Assembly (NCBI RefSeq): GCF_003430825.1
Contig: NZ_CP024047.1
Coordinates: 1,364,001 to 1,428,000, forward strand
Length of the DNA stretch: 64,000 nucleotides
Source: Natrarchaeobaculum sulfurireducens
GTDB lineage: Archaea > Halobacteriota > Halobacteria > Halobacteriales > Natrialbaceae
Direction of reading: 5' to 3'
Positions 52,698-61,389 of this stretch are shown here, piece after piece; position 1 is the stretch's first letter; each line of letters begins with the position of its first letter. A program made the position numbers and the translations under genes. The notes beneath the pieces were generated by a model, which ran no database searches, was not told the DNA's origin, and was given only the letters and a program-made list of their open reading frames with translations.

Positions 52698-53123
52698 ATG
52701 ACCACCAACGCAGCCACCGCCCACCACGTCGGCATCACCGTCGCAAACCTCGAGCGAACCCTCCCGTTTTACCGGGACGTGCTCGGTCTCGAGGTCGTCG
52801 ACCGCTTCGAGGTGAGCGGCGAGGCGTTCGGGACAGCCGTGGACGTCGACGGCGCTGCGGGGACGTTCGCCCATCTCGAGGCCGACGGCGTCCGGGTCGA
52901 ACTCGTCGAGTACGACCCCGAGGATGAGGCGGCGTCCTCGAACGAGCTGAACCAGCCGGGAGCGGTCCACGTCGGCCTCGCCGTCGCCGACCTCGAGGCG
53001 TTCTACGCGGACCTGCCGGAGGACGTGCCGACGCTCAGCGAGCCCCGGACCACCGCGAGCGGAACGACGATCTGCTTTCTCCGCGACCCGGAGGGGAACC
53101 TGATCGAGTTGCTCGAGGCCTGA
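52698..53123 (+). CDS. VOC (glyoxalase/bleomycin-resistance fold) protein
   Basis: 141 residues from ATG 52698. One VOC module pair: AHHVGITVANLERTLPFYRD (metal His) and FGTAVDVDG; later AVHVGLAVADLEAFYADLP and GTTICFLRDPEGNLIELLE with the conserved Glu. This fold serves metal-dependent lyases, dioxygenases and epimerases; the reaction is unknown. It could be a lactoylglutathione-lyase-like protein in annotation only. Confidence 0.85.
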   Translation: MTTNAATAHHVGITVANLERTLPFYRDVLGLEVVDRFEVSGEAFGTAVDVDGAAGTFAHLEADGVRVELVEYDPEDEAASSNELNQPGAVHVGLAVADLEAFYADLPEDVPTLSEPRTTASGTTICFLRDPEGNLIELLEA

Positions 53124-53387
53124 TCACCGACAAGAAAGCGTCGACGGGACCTGCTCGACGTCGCTGTCACACTGCGAGCAGACGTGTTTTTCCTCGGCGA
53201 TGTAGACGACGCCGCAGCCCGAACAGTGAAAGAGATTTCCGGGTCCGTCGTCGTCCGATTCCGTCGCCGTCTCGGGGCCGCGGTTGCCGGCCGTGCGTGC
53301 GGACGCATCCGTTCGAGCGGTGAGCACCGATCGAACGTGATCCCGGACGCGCCCCAGTCTCGAGGCCGTCGTCGAGGGGAGGTACAT
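53124..53387 (-). CDS. small zinc-ribbon protein
   Basis: 87 residues from ATG 53387 (MYLPSTTASRLGRVRDHVRS). A basic N-terminal helix, a disordered acidic middle, and a single zinc ribbon at the end: CSGCGVVY and, eleven residues on, CSQCDSDVEQ (two CxxC pairs). Common in Halobacteria, probably an adaptor or nucleic-acid related protein. Convergent with the VOC gene, with no spacer. Confidence 0.75.
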   Translation of the reverse strand: MYLPSTTASRLGRVRDHVRSVLTARTDASARTAGNRGPETATESDDDGPGNLFHCSGCGVVYIAEEKHVCSQCDSDVEQVPSTLSCR

Positions 53388-53667
53388 ACCGACGCCGACC
53401 ACGACGCCACCAAAGTAACTACCGGTGAAAGAATTTGGGTTTTTGCGTGGAAGTCACAGGCACGAACCGGTGGTCACCGGGCCACGAGGCCCGACGAACG
53501 CGGTCTGACTCGAGCTGTGGACCGACTCACGGACGGATATCGACCCGAGTCAAAGCCACGACTGAGTGGGGTCCGATAGCCGCCTTCGTGCAGACTCATC
53601 GAACGTCGCCACGATCGTTGTCCGACGGATAGCAACCTTTTCGACCGTCGCGGCGACACTCGCCTGC

Positions 53668-54468
53668 ATGAACTTCCTCGACCGACTGCACGACCGCATC
53701 CGGACGGTCGACAGCGTCGTCAGCGTCGGCCTCGACCCCGATCCCTCGCGCATCCCTGACCACCTCGCCGACTACGACCTCCCGCGGTGGGCGTTCAACC
53801 GCCGGATCATCGACGCCACGCACGAACACGCCGCCGTCTACAAGCCGAACGCCGCCTTCTACGAGGACCCCGACGGCTGGGCCGCCCTCGAGGAGACCAT
53901 CGCCTACGCCCACGGGAAAGATGTCCCCGTTCTGCTCGACGCCAAGCGTGCGGACATCGGCAACACGACCCGTCAGTACGCGAAGGTTCTCGAGACCGTC
54001 GATGCGATCACGGTGAATCCTTACATGGGTCGGGACTCCCTCCAGCCGTTTCTCGCCGACGAGGAGTCGGGCGTCTTCGTCCTCTGTCGGACCTCCAACC
54101 CCGGCGGCGCGGACTTACAAGACCTCGGGCTCGAGACCGGCGAAGCCGTCTACGAGCGTGTCGCCGCGCTCGCGGACCTGTGGAACGAAAACGACAACGT
54201 CGGGCTCGTCGTCGGCGCGACCAACCCCGACGAACTCGAGGACCTGCGCGAGCAGGTGCCCGATCTCCCATTCCTCGTACCCGGCGTCGGGGCACAGGGT
54301 GGCGACGCCGAGGCTGCGATAACGTACGGCCTCGCGAACGGCGTCGGCCTCGTCAACTCCTCGCGCGGGATCATCTTCGCGGGTGAAAACCAGGGCGAAG
54401 GGTTCGCCACTGCCAGCGGGCGTGCAGCCAAACGCCTCAAAACACGGCTGAACGAGTATCGCGACTGA
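53668..54468 (+). CDS. pyrF: orotidine 5'-phosphate decarboxylase
   Basis: 266 residues from ATG 53668 (MNFLDRLHDRIRTVDSVVSV). The catalytic Lys-Asp-x-x-Asp signature is DAKRADIGNT; GLDPDPSRIPDHL is the first substrate strand, and FLVPGVGAQGGDAEA and GIIFAG the phosphate-binding loops. Length about 270 and sequence type match the long (type 2) OMP decarboxylases used by haloarchaea. It makes UMP in the pyrimidine pathway. The 34-codon upstream frame is unlike the family. Alone on this strand. Confidence 0.93.
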   Translation: MNFLDRLHDRIRTVDSVVSVGLDPDPSRIPDHLADYDLPRWAFNRRIIDATHEHAAVYKPNAAFYEDPDGWAALEETIAYAHGKDVPVLLDAKRADIGNTTRQYAKVLETVDAITVNPYMGRDSLQPFLADEESGVFVLCRTSNPGGADLQDLGLETGEAVYERVAALADLWNENDNVGLVVGATNPDELEDLREQVPDLPFLVPGVGAQGGDAEAAITYGLANGVGLVNSSRGIIFAGENQGEGFATASGRAAKRLKTRLNEYRD

Positions 54469-54485
54469 CCGGGTCCCGATCGAGC

Positions 54486-54932
54486 TTACGTCTCATCACG
54501 CAGACGCTCGAGTACGTCCTCGGCGTTCTCGATGGCCTGTGCTTTCTTTGCCGGGTAGGCTTCGACTTTCGCGCGGAACGTGATTCCATCGCCGAGTCGA
54601 ACCTCGCCGCTGAACGCCGACTGTTTATCGAGTCGCAAGAAGAGTTCGGTGTTTTCGGTGACGCGCTCGTCGAGTTCGTCGATCAGCGTCTCGAACTCCT
54701 CGAGGTCGGCCAGTCGCGAGAGGACGTGACGAACGTCGTCGGCGTTCTCGACGCGCGCTGAGAGGACGAGGATGCGGTCGCCGTAGTGGCCCTCGCTCTC
54801 GACGCGGTCGATCTCAAACGGTTCGTCGTCGTCCGGGAGGAAGGTTCGAAGCGCCTCCTCGACGCGCTTTTCGTCCTCGGTGGCGTAGCAGAACGTCCGT
54901 AAATCGACGTAGTGTAGCGGAATCTGTGGCAT
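54486..54932 (-). CDS. COG1325 RNA-binding/exosome-linked protein
   Basis: 148 residues. The start MPQIPLHYVDLRTFCYATED and the segment GDRILVLSARVENADDVRHV are typical of the archaeal COG1325 (RNA_binding, PF01877) family, which has a ferredoxin-like RNA-binding fold and is linked in archaea to ribosome biogenesis or the exosome. The C-terminal half (ELFLRLDKQSAFSGEVRLGD and FRAKVEAYPAKK) is conserved. Most likely binds RNA; partner not known. Confidence 0.82.
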   Translation of the reverse strand: MPQIPLHYVDLRTFCYATEDEKRVEEALRTFLPDDDEPFEIDRVESEGHYGDRILVLSARVENADDVRHVLSRLADLEEFETLIDELDERVTENTELFLRLDKQSAFSGEVRLGDGITFRAKVEAYPAKKAQAIENAEDVLERLRDET

Positions 54933-55006
54933 CTACAGGGTCTCGGTTCGTCCGCACGGGTGCTCGAACGGCCCGGTCGTCGCCATCGACGGGGGCCGAT
55001 ACGGCG

Positions 55007-55231
55007 TTACTCTTCGTCGACGTCTTCGTCGGCGTCTTCGTCCTCGTCCTCGTCGGCGGCCGCCTCGAGGGCGTCTTCGGGGACGCCGGTCTCCTGGCCG
55101 TCCTCGAAGCTGATCGTGTAGGTGACGTCGCCGAACATCGACTCCATCGTCTGGGTGACAGTGCCGGTCTCGCCGTCGAACTCGCTGTGCTCGTCGGTGA
55201 GGACCACACGGTCGTCCTTCTCGAAGCTCAT
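55007..55231 (-). CDS. small KOW/SH3-like protein with acidic tail
   Basis: 74 residues from ATG 55231 (MSFEKDDRVVLTDEHSEFDG). The N-terminal 50 residues look like a small barrel (KDDRVVLTD, GETGTVTQTM, DVTYTISFEDG) and the tail is almost only Asp and Glu. The form is that of KOW or DUF1918-like proteins. Gene lies between COG1325 and the frameshifted membrane gene. Function unknown. Confidence 0.65.
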   Translation of the reverse strand: MSFEKDDRVVLTDEHSEFDGETGTVTQTMESMFGDVTYTISFEDGQETGVPEDALEAAADEDEDEDADEDVDEE

Positions 55232-55359
55232 AGTGGACGTTCCCCGCCGTCGCGTAAAAAGGGACTGATTCGGTCGGTTCATCCCGCTGTGCGGGCCACG
55301 CCGGGTTCGACCCCGCTAGTTGGAAAAGCTATCTGTTCCGGTACCTGAACTATCTGGAT

Positions 55360-55588
55360 ATGTTCGGGATACTGTTCCTCCTGCTTCCGGTCGTCGGTGC
55401 GTACGCGGTCTACGTCGACGCGACCGACCGCGAGACGGAGGGAGCGATCTGGTGGGCGCTTCTGACGCTCGTCGTCGGCTACGGAAGGCCCGATCGCGAT
55501 GGGCGTCTTTCTCGTCTGCTATCTGCTGGTGCACCTGCTCGAGGAGTGGTGGGCCGGCGACCGTGGCGACGCCAGTGTGCAGGCGTGA
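55360..55588 (+). pseudogene. frameshifted small membrane protein gene
   Basis: The frame from ATG 55360 reads MFGILFLLLPVVGAYAVYVD then EGAIWWALLTLVVGY, and would go on into non-hydrophobic Arg/Pro-rich sequence. In the frame one base later the sequence reads GPIAMGVFLVCYLLVHLLEEWW and ends at TGA 55586-55588. One extra G near 55483 breaks a two- or three-helix protein. It is a real mutation or an error in the sequence. Confidence 0.6.
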
Positions 55589-55642
55589 ACTCGTCGATGT
55601 CGAGAACGGACGGGTCACCAGTCGTCGAACAGCGTCAGTCGC

Positions 55643-55885
55643 CTAGAGCATGCTCTCGAGCGAACAGACCGTATCTGACATCACCCAGGCGTCGTCGTCG
55701 TCGGGGTCTTCGATACTCAGCGCGTAGAACGAGTCGCGTCCGTCGTCGACGGTGATTCGGTAGCCTCGACTCTCTAACGAGTCACTTCGATCCGGGAGCG
55801 ACGGTTCGGCAGGGACCACATACGCCTTCAGGAATCTGCAGGTAAAACTCAGTCGGTCCGTCGGTACAGCCGACGTGACTGTCAC
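55643..55885 (-). CDS. short haloarchaeal hypothetical protein
   Basis: 80 residues. The C-terminal half RITVDDGRDSFYALSIEDPD and AWVMSDTVCSLESML resembles a small halophile-specific domain that ends in a SD/E-rich tail (often called DUF7331). The N-terminal half is basic and less conserved; a later start is possible, but no internal ATG is available. No function proposed. Confidence 0.5.
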   Translation of the reverse strand: MTVTSAVPTDRLSFTCRFLKAYVVPAEPSLPDRSDSLESRGYRITVDDGRDSFYALSIEDPDDDDAWVMSDTVCSLESML

Positions 55886-55895
55886 TCCCTGTTAA

Positions 55896-56576
55896 CTACA
55901 GCTCGAGTTCCTCGAGGAGCGCCTCGGCGGCCGCACTCGAGGAGGCAGGACCGCGGGCAGTGACGAGGTCGCCGTCGACGGTGACGCTCGTGTCGGCCTC
56001 GAGTTCGGCGTCCCAGTTTCCGCCGGCCGCGATCACCTCGTCTTCGACCCAGTAGGGGAGCTTTCGGCCGTCGGACAGCCGGTCGTTCTCGTCGACGATG
56101 TCTTCCTCCCAGGCGTTGGGGAAACCGGTTACGTCGCGGCCGTTGACGACGAACGCGCCGTGGCTGTCCCGGGCGAACGCCAGTATCCCAACGGCATGAC
56201 AGACCACGAGGGCGACGCCGTCGTCACCCTCGACGGCATCGCGAAGCAACCGACGAGCGTCGCTATCCTGGTTGACGTCCCAGACGGTGCCGTGGCCGCC
56301 GGGGAAGACGACCGCGTCGTAGGCCGCCGCGTCAGCCTGCGCGACGGGGATAGGGTTGTTCAACCGCTCGTCGTTTTCGTGGACTGCCGTGACGTGTTCG
56401 GCGGTCTCTTCGCCGACCTGGTCGGGATCGATCGATCCCTCGTCGATCGTCGGCGGTGAGCCAGACGGCGTCGCTACCGTGATCTCGACGTCCGCCGCAG
56501 AGAGCGTCTCGAGCGGTTCGACGCACTCTTCTCCCCAATACCCTTCCTCGCTGACGACGAACAGTGCAGTTGTCAT
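55896..56576 (-). CDS. DJ-1/PfpI-family protein (glutamine amidotransferase-like)
   Basis: 226 residues, the length of Hsp31-like proteins. First strand TTALFVVSEEGYWGEECVEP; the nucleophile elbow VVCHAVGIL has the catalytic Cys; GGHGTVWDVNQDSDARRLL and the FPNAWEED segment fit the family. Members act as glyoxalase III/deglycase or chaperone. The Cys-His pair for glyoxalase activity is present. Stress-response role likely; the Hsp20 gene lies next to it, divergent. Confidence 0.88.
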   Translation of the reverse strand: MTTALFVVSEEGYWGEECVEPLETLSAADVEITVATPSGSPPTIDEGSIDPDQVGEETAEHVTAVHENDERLNNPIPVAQADAAAYDAVVFPGGHGTVWDVNQDSDARRLLRDAVEGDDGVALVVCHAVGILAFARDSHGAFVVNGRDVTGFPNAWEEDIVDENDRLSDGRKLPYWVEDEVIAAGGNWDAELEADTSVTVDGDLVTARGPASSSAAAEALLEELEL

Positions 56577-56785
56577 CGGCGGTCGTACGTCTGCTACGCA
56601 TAAAACGCCCTGACCACCCCTCGGTTCTGCCGCATTCAGGTCGACCGACAGATCGGGTGACGACGTGTGCGGACGTCCGCCACAGGCGAGCGGTCGCGTC
56701 TTCGGCCCGGCTCCGAGAGTCGAACCACATTGCAGATGGCGAGTAGCGTTTTTCGATGTCGGCGTCGTACGGTCGTGTGGACACC

Positions 56786-57253
56786 ATGCCAGACAGACCC
56801 TACCCGTTCGAGGACGTCCAGGAACTGTTCGACAGACTAACGAAGCAACTCGAGTCTGCAGCCCGCTCGTGGGAGATGGACGTCGACAACCAGAGTCGGC
56901 TCGACCTCTCGACAGAGCAGTCGGGAACGAGCCTCGACCTCGCCGACGAGGGTGACGCGTTGGTCGTCACCGTCGACGTCCCCGGATACGACACTGACGA
57001 CCTCGAGATCCGGCTCACCGGGGAGACACTGACGATCACGGGCGAGCGCGAACGGACGGCTGAACGCGAGGACGACGACGAGATCTACCTACGCCGGGAG
57101 CGACGGGTCGCGTCGTTCAGCCGGCACCTTCGACTGCCTGAGCCCGTCGATGCAGACGGCGTCCACGCGACGGTCAACAACGGCGTGTTGACGATTCACC
57201 TCCCGAAACTCGGTGGCAGTGGGGACGTACGAACGATCGAGATCGACGAGTAG
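56786..57253 (+). CDS. Hsp20 small heat shock protein
   Basis: 155 residues from ATG 56786 (MPDRPYPFEDVQELFDRLTK). The N-terminal helix is followed by an alpha-crystallin domain: DEGDALVVTVDVPGYDTDDL, RLTGETLTITGERE, a charged loop (EREDDDEIYLRRERRVASFS) and the conserved VHATVNNGVLTIHLPK close. C-terminal IEI motif for oligomer formation is present (RTIEIDE). Prevents aggregation of unfolded proteins. A shorter start than the open frame (56756) is used because the family starts at the helix. Confidence 0.9.
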   Translation: MPDRPYPFEDVQELFDRLTKQLESAARSWEMDVDNQSRLDLSTEQSGTSLDLADEGDALVVTVDVPGYDTDDLEIRLTGETLTITGERERTAEREDDDEIYLRRERRVASFSRHLRLPEPVDADGVHATVNNGVLTIHLPKLGGSGDVRTIEIDE

Positions 57254-57271
57254 GTGACGACGGTCGGATCG

Positions 57272-58276
57272 TCAGCGACCGTCGTTCAGATTTACCGCGT
57301 CGAAGAAGCGACGCGTGAGCCGGTCGCCAGCGAACTCGAGGAGGACCTCGCTGTCGTCTGCATCGTCGGCGAACAACCCAAGTTCGATCCGGCCGCCGGC
57401 CATGTCGTGGTGGCCGCCGACGGAGCCGAGTTCACCGAAGCCGTCGTTGAGCGTCCGTCCGATGTGGATGCGGGGATCGATCGACCGGGCGCTCAACCGG
57501 ATCGAATCCCCGACGATACCGTAGACGAAGACGGTGTCGACCCCCTCGAGGTTGAGCAGGTAGTCGGCAGCTTGTGGCAGTGCGTCGGTTTCGGCGGTCG
57601 CACCGGCGCTCGCGACGAGCGAGGAACCCCGGCGAGTCCGGCTCGCGATCGCCCGGCCGATGGCGTCGAGCGTTCCCGGTGAAAAGGCGCTTCCATAGAG
57701 CTGTTCTAGCGTTTCGAGATCTGCATCAGGGTACACAGTGAGCGCAGCCTCGTACTCGCGTCTGGTCGGATCACGAACGAAATCGAGGCGTTCGCGATGG
57801 AGGGCGAACAGCAACGCCGAGGCCAGCCGCGACGTGAGTTCGACATCGAGTTCCTCGAGATATTCGACGAACAGCGTTGCCGTCGCGCCGTATCTGGACC
57901 GGATGTCTTCGAACCGTGCACCGACGGCCTCGCCAGGGTGGTGGTCGACGACGATGTCCGGTTCGACGCGTTCGGAGAGTTCAGTTGTCTCTCCTGGCTG
58001 GCTGTGGTCGACGAATGCAATACAGTCGACTGCGTCGATCTCGGTCTCCTCGATCGTCCGCAACGCGATGTCGAGCATGTTGACGAACGCCCGGTTTTGC
58101 TGGTGGGAGATCTCACCACCGTAGGCGATCGTCACCGTCTCGACGCCCTGTTCGAGCGCGATGGCTTCCAGCGCGAGCGCACTGGCGAGACAGTCCGGAT
58201 CGGGATTGTCGTGACAGACGATCACCAGCGACTCGGCCGTCTCGAGGACGGACACGAGGTCGGCCGCGCGGGACAT
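57272..58276 (-). CDS. DHH-family phosphoesterase (NrnA/RecJ-like)
   Basis: 334 residues from ATG 58276 (MSRAADLVSVLETAESLVIV). DHH motifs: HDNPDPDCLASA (motif I), FVDHSQPGE (II), VDHHPGEA (III, the DHH), and the C-terminal DHHA1 segment GSVGGHHDMAGGRIEL. These give two metal ions for cleavage of phosphodiesters; members degrade nanoRNA, pAp or cyclic dinucleotides. The archaeal type here is usually annotated as bifunctional oligoribonuclease/PAP phosphatase. Which substrate is used is not evident. Confidence 0.88.
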   Translation of the reverse strand: MSRAADLVSVLETAESLVIVCHDNPDPDCLASALALEAIALEQGVETVTIAYGGEISHQQNRAFVNMLDIALRTIEETEIDAVDCIAFVDHSQPGETTELSERVEPDIVVDHHPGEAVGARFEDIRSRYGATATLFVEYLEELDVELTSRLASALLFALHRERLDFVRDPTRREYEAALTVYPDADLETLEQLYGSAFSPGTLDAIGRAIASRTRRGSSLVASAGATAETDALPQAADYLLNLEGVDTVFVYGIVGDSIRLSARSIDPRIHIGRTLNDGFGELGSVGGHHDMAGGRIELGLFADDADDSEVLLEFAGDRLTRRFFDAVNLNDGR

Positions 58277-58577
58277 GTGGATGGGGAAAGTAAGTGACGG
58301 AACTGCTTGAAGCTCGTCCCGACTCTCGACACGTGAGTCGGCCGACCGATCCACGCGTCGTCTCGAGGGTGACAGACGATTCGCCAGGTGTACACCCAGG
58401 AAGGGGTTACCAGATACGGGTTCAAGATCAGACCGGCTGAGTGACTTGCCCGGACGGCAGGGCTATGACGGTCGAACAGCGACCATCACAGCCGCCGGCC
58501 CGCAACCGCATCGGGTTCGCCCTCGCTCCCGAGAGACACTGGAAAGAACCATGGGGGCGATGGACACATAATCGAGC
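58277..58577. other. intergenic region between DHH and UspA genes
   Basis: About 300 bases without a supported gene, divergent promoter region. Only antisense shadow frames are seen. Confidence 0.45.
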
Positions 58578-59084
58578 ATGACGTTCGTCGTGCCGTTTGA
58601 CGGGACGGAACTTGCGGAAGCCGCATTGATTCGCGCAGTCGAGTTCAGCACGGTTCTCGACGAGCCGATCACTGCCGTTGTCGTGGTTCCGAACCTAAGT
58701 GACCGATACGCTCGAGAACGAGGCTGGATCGGCGACGACGAGTCGTTTGACCTCCGAACGATACTGTCGCAACTCCAGCGAACCGTCGCCGACATCGCAC
58801 CAGAGGCCAATTTTCAGCACATCGTCGTCGATAGGCGGGCACCTGCGGGCTCGATCGCGACGAGGCTCCGGAACTTCGCGCGTCAGGCGGACGCCTCGAT
58901 GGTGTTCATCGGAAGTGAAAACGCCGGCCAGATCGTGGCGAGCGTTAGTAGCGTCGGCGCGAAAGTCGCAGCTGAGAACACCTACGACGTGGTTATCGTC
59001 CGAAACCGCGGCCCGGCCAAAGCAACCAAACTCAGCGAACGATCGCCGTACCAGGGTCCCGACGGTGACTCCCGGAACCGCTAA
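58578..59084 (+). CDS. universal stress protein (UspA family)
   Basis: 168 residues. The fold begins MTFVVPFDGTELAEAALIRA with the conserved early Asp; later FIGSENAGQIVASVSSVGAK is the variant of the GxxGx9GS nucleotide loop, which here lacks the usual second Gly, so ATP may not be bound in the normal way. The tail (RGPAKATKLSERSPYQGPDG) is disordered. Stress-related protein; direct role not known. Confidence 0.85.
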   Translation: MTFVVPFDGTELAEAALIRAVEFSTVLDEPITAVVVVPNLSDRYARERGWIGDDESFDLRTILSQLQRTVADIAPEANFQHIVVDRRAPAGSIATRLRNFARQADASMVFIGSENAGQIVASVSSVGAKVAAENTYDVVIVRNRGPAKATKLSERSPYQGPDGDSRNR

Positions 59085-59221
59085 CCCATCTCTGAGGGCC
59101 TGTGCGTATCGTCGGATACGGCGAACTGGTGACGACGAAACTGGTGAGAAACGAGGCCTCGGTCAGAAGAACCGTGGCACGTGAACCGAGATGACCGGTC
59201 GAAGACGTAAGTGACTGGAAG

Positions 59222-59437
59222 TTAGTCGGCGTTGAGCGGCGGACGTGCCGACTGAGCCTCGTCAGAGACGTCGGCGGGTGCGTTAACGAACATTGCATGT
59301 CCGATGACCCCCATCGCGACGAATGCGCCGATCGGAATCGCCGCCGTCAACGAAAGTCCGACGAGCGTGAGAGCAGCACTAATTCCGAGCAACGCGACTG
59401 GGATGAGGCCAAGAACAATGTCGTAATATCCAGTCAT
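59222..59437 (-). CDS. small membrane protein
   Basis: 71 residues from ATG 59437 (MTGYYDIVLGLIPVALLGIS). Two hydrophobic helices with a short loop (LTLVGLSLTAAIPIGAFVAM in helix 2) and a polar acidic C-terminal tail. A TATA box is at 59464-59473 on the same strand, which supports this start over one fifteen codons upstream. No family recognised. Confidence 0.55.
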   Translation of the reverse strand: MTGYYDIVLGLIPVALLGISAALTLVGLSLTAAIPIGAFVAMGVIGHAMFVNAPADVSDEAQSARPPLNAD

Positions 59438-59463
59438 AATGTATCCGCTAGTACGAGGAATAG

Positions 59464-59473
59464 GGATATAAGT
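59464..59473 (-). promoter_or_regulatory. TATA box of the small membrane protein
   Basis: GGATATAAGT on the plus strand (ACTTATATCC on the coding strand) lies 27-36 bp before ATG 59437, suited to a leaderless transcript. Confidence 0.55.
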
Positions 59474-59824
59474 GTTTCCCATAATTGGCTCATACAGGAC
59501 CGATCTCTGAGCCGTATTTTGGGCAGTGAATCAGCATCACTTTTGCATAAGTTATGTTCGTATAGAGAGATTGTAAAATCTATATCCAGGGAGAGGATTA
59601 CAGAAGAGATACTAATACTGATGGGTCACTTGTACCCTGAAATCGCCATACGATGGGCCGAAGCACGTGCTACGGAGCCAGACTCCTCCGCACACATTCA
59701 CAACCATCAATCGTTATGGTCTCTGCCGTCAGCCAGTCAGCGCGATCGAGTATGACATAGTTCCGAGAGTAATCGGCCAACAGAGCGTGCTCACCATCGA
59801 CGACTGCTTCCTCGAGGACGGAGA
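59474..59824. other. AT-rich gap with no supported gene
   Basis: About 350 bases, AT-rich compared with the genes around it. The plus-strand open frame through it (to 59755) has no suitable start or recognisable motif. Confidence 0.4.
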
Positions 59825-60253
59825 TCAGGCGTCCGAGCCGACGACCGACGCGTACGCGAGTCGCCAGGCGAGTAAAATTACGAGTCCCGATCCGGTCAAG
59901 ACGAGGTTAAACGGCCACCCCGAACCACCGTCGAACAGCGGTGTCGAGCGGATGATGAGCCCCACGTTCACGGCGGCGATCCAGGCGACCGTCGTCGATC
60001 GAGCAGCTCGAGCGACCGATGTCGCGATTTCACGGGCGTAAACGCCCGCAAGCAGTGATATTACGAGCCAACCGATCAGAAACGGGACCATCGACTCGAG
60101 CGATGCCAGCGGATCGGTGACCGGGTCGATGTCGTGTGAGAGCTGTCCGATGACGATGAGAGCGACGATGGCCACGAGATCGCCGATGGCGAGTACGAGC
60201 ACCCGCCGGTCGGTGACGCCGGACCAACCGTCCGATCGCACTGCCGCGTTCAT
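59825..60253 (-). CDS. DUF3054 family membrane protein
   Basis: 142 residues with four hydrophobic helices. VLVLAIGDLVAIVALIVIGQ opens the first, followed by PFLIGWLVISLLAGVYARE, TTVAWIAAVNVGLIIRST and FNLVLTGSGLVILLAWRLAY; this order and the conserved GDL and RST segments are those of DUF3054. Function of the family is unknown. ATG 60253 is at the expected place. Confidence 0.85.
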   Translation of the reverse strand: MNAAVRSDGWSGVTDRRVLVLAIGDLVAIVALIVIGQLSHDIDPVTDPLASLESMVPFLIGWLVISLLAGVYAREIATSVARAARSTTVAWIAAVNVGLIIRSTPLFDGGSGWPFNLVLTGSGLVILLAWRLAYASVVGSDA

Positions 60254-60624
60254 AGACGACTCTCGGGAGCGAATCCCTTTCTGTGTCCCGGTTCGAGACA
60301 GCCTCGAGGCAAGAGTGGAAGAACCCGGCGACGGGTTGTCGCCGAGGATCGTCCAACGGACGGAGCGGTGCGAGGGGAACCCCCGCGTGAATCGATGACG
60401 ACAGCGACGACCTTTGTTATCTGGCGCTTTCAGTCAGGCGAGCCGACGACGGGAGGGTCGACTCGAGCGGTGGCCGTTGCCCGATGGAGGTGGGTAGGGG
60501 CCGCCTATCCTCATTGCAGGGACGTACAGCCATCGCCGTCGAGGTAGGCGATGGAGACTCGACGCTGTCAGCAATTCGTGCTATGAGTCACCTCGAGGCC
60601 GATAGAATCAGTCGTGGCGAACCG
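60254..60624. other. intergenic region between DUF3054 and tpiA genes
   Basis: About 370 bases where I see no gene, RNA gene or repeat. The plus-strand open frame that begins at 60484 runs antisense through tpiA and is a shadow. Confidence 0.45.
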
Positions 60625-61269
60625 CTAGAGTGGGTCGACGAGGTCCTCGAGCGCCGCCTTCGGGTCGTCGGCTTTCGCGACACCGCTTGCGAGCAGGACA
60701 CCTTCGGAACCCAGGTCGGCGGCCGCCACGACGTCGTCACCGGTGCTGATGCCGGCACCACAGAGGACGGCGACGTCCTCGTCGACGTTCCGGGCCGCGT
60801 CGACGGCTCCCTCGACGACCTCCGGGTCGGCCTGACTGACCGGCGTGCCGGTGCCGATCAGTGCCGGCGGTTCGACGGCGACGGCATCGGGACCGAGCGC
60901 TGCGGCCGCGCCAATCTGGGCCGGGTTGTTGGCACAGACGACGGTCTCGAGCCCGGCACGGTCGGCTGCACGGACGGATCCGTCGACGTCGGCGAGTTTG
61001 AGCCGGTGTTCGGAGTGGTTGATGAGCGTGCCGACGGCACCGGCGTCGGCCGCCGTCTCGGCCAACGTGTGACCCGTGTTGCTCCCGTAGTCGATCGGAT
61101 CGACGTGCTGGGCCCACGTCTCGGCACCGGTTTCTGCGACACGCTCGAGGTGAGCCGCCTGTGGTGCGACGGCGACGCGTGCGTCGGTCGTCTCGTCGAC
61201 GGCGGCGACGGCGTCGGCCACTGCGACCGGATCACAGGGATAGGTCTTCAGGTTGACGAGGATGAACAT
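60625..61269 (-). CDS. tpiA: triosephosphate isomerase, archaeal short type
   Basis: 214 residues, the short archaeal form. VNLKTYP carries the catalytic Lys and Asn, [10 protein letters not shown] the catalytic His, [15 protein letters not shown] the catalytic Glu and the start of the phosphate loop, and [12 protein letters not shown] the phosphate-binding strand. Interconverts glyceraldehyde 3-phosphate and dihydroxyacetone phosphate. Located 120 bp from MBF1 on the same strand. Confidence 0.93.
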   Translation of the reverse strand: MFILVNLKTYPCDPVAVADAVAAVDETTDARVAVAPQAAHLERVAETGAETWAQHVDPIDYGSNTGHTLAETAADAGAVGTLINHSEHRLKLADVDGSVRAADRAGLETVVCANNPAQIGAAAALGPDAVAVEPPALIGTGTPVSQADPEVVEGAVDAARNVDEDVAVLCGAGISTGDDVVAAADLGSEGVLLASGVAKADDPKAALEDLVDPL

Positions 61270-61389
61270 AGAGGAGAGGCGTTTCGCACGGCAGAAATAG
61301 CTTGCGTGTCGGCGTCAGTCGGACACATCGGCTCCGGGCGGCGAGACCCCGAAAGCCGCCCCAGCAGGACGGTTCGTCGGGTGGTGAGC

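Noticed and set aside
59297-59755. Plus-strand frame of 152 codons over the AT-rich gap
   Set aside because: Starts inside the antisense of the small membrane protein gene; the AT-rich part has no start codon in good context and no motif.
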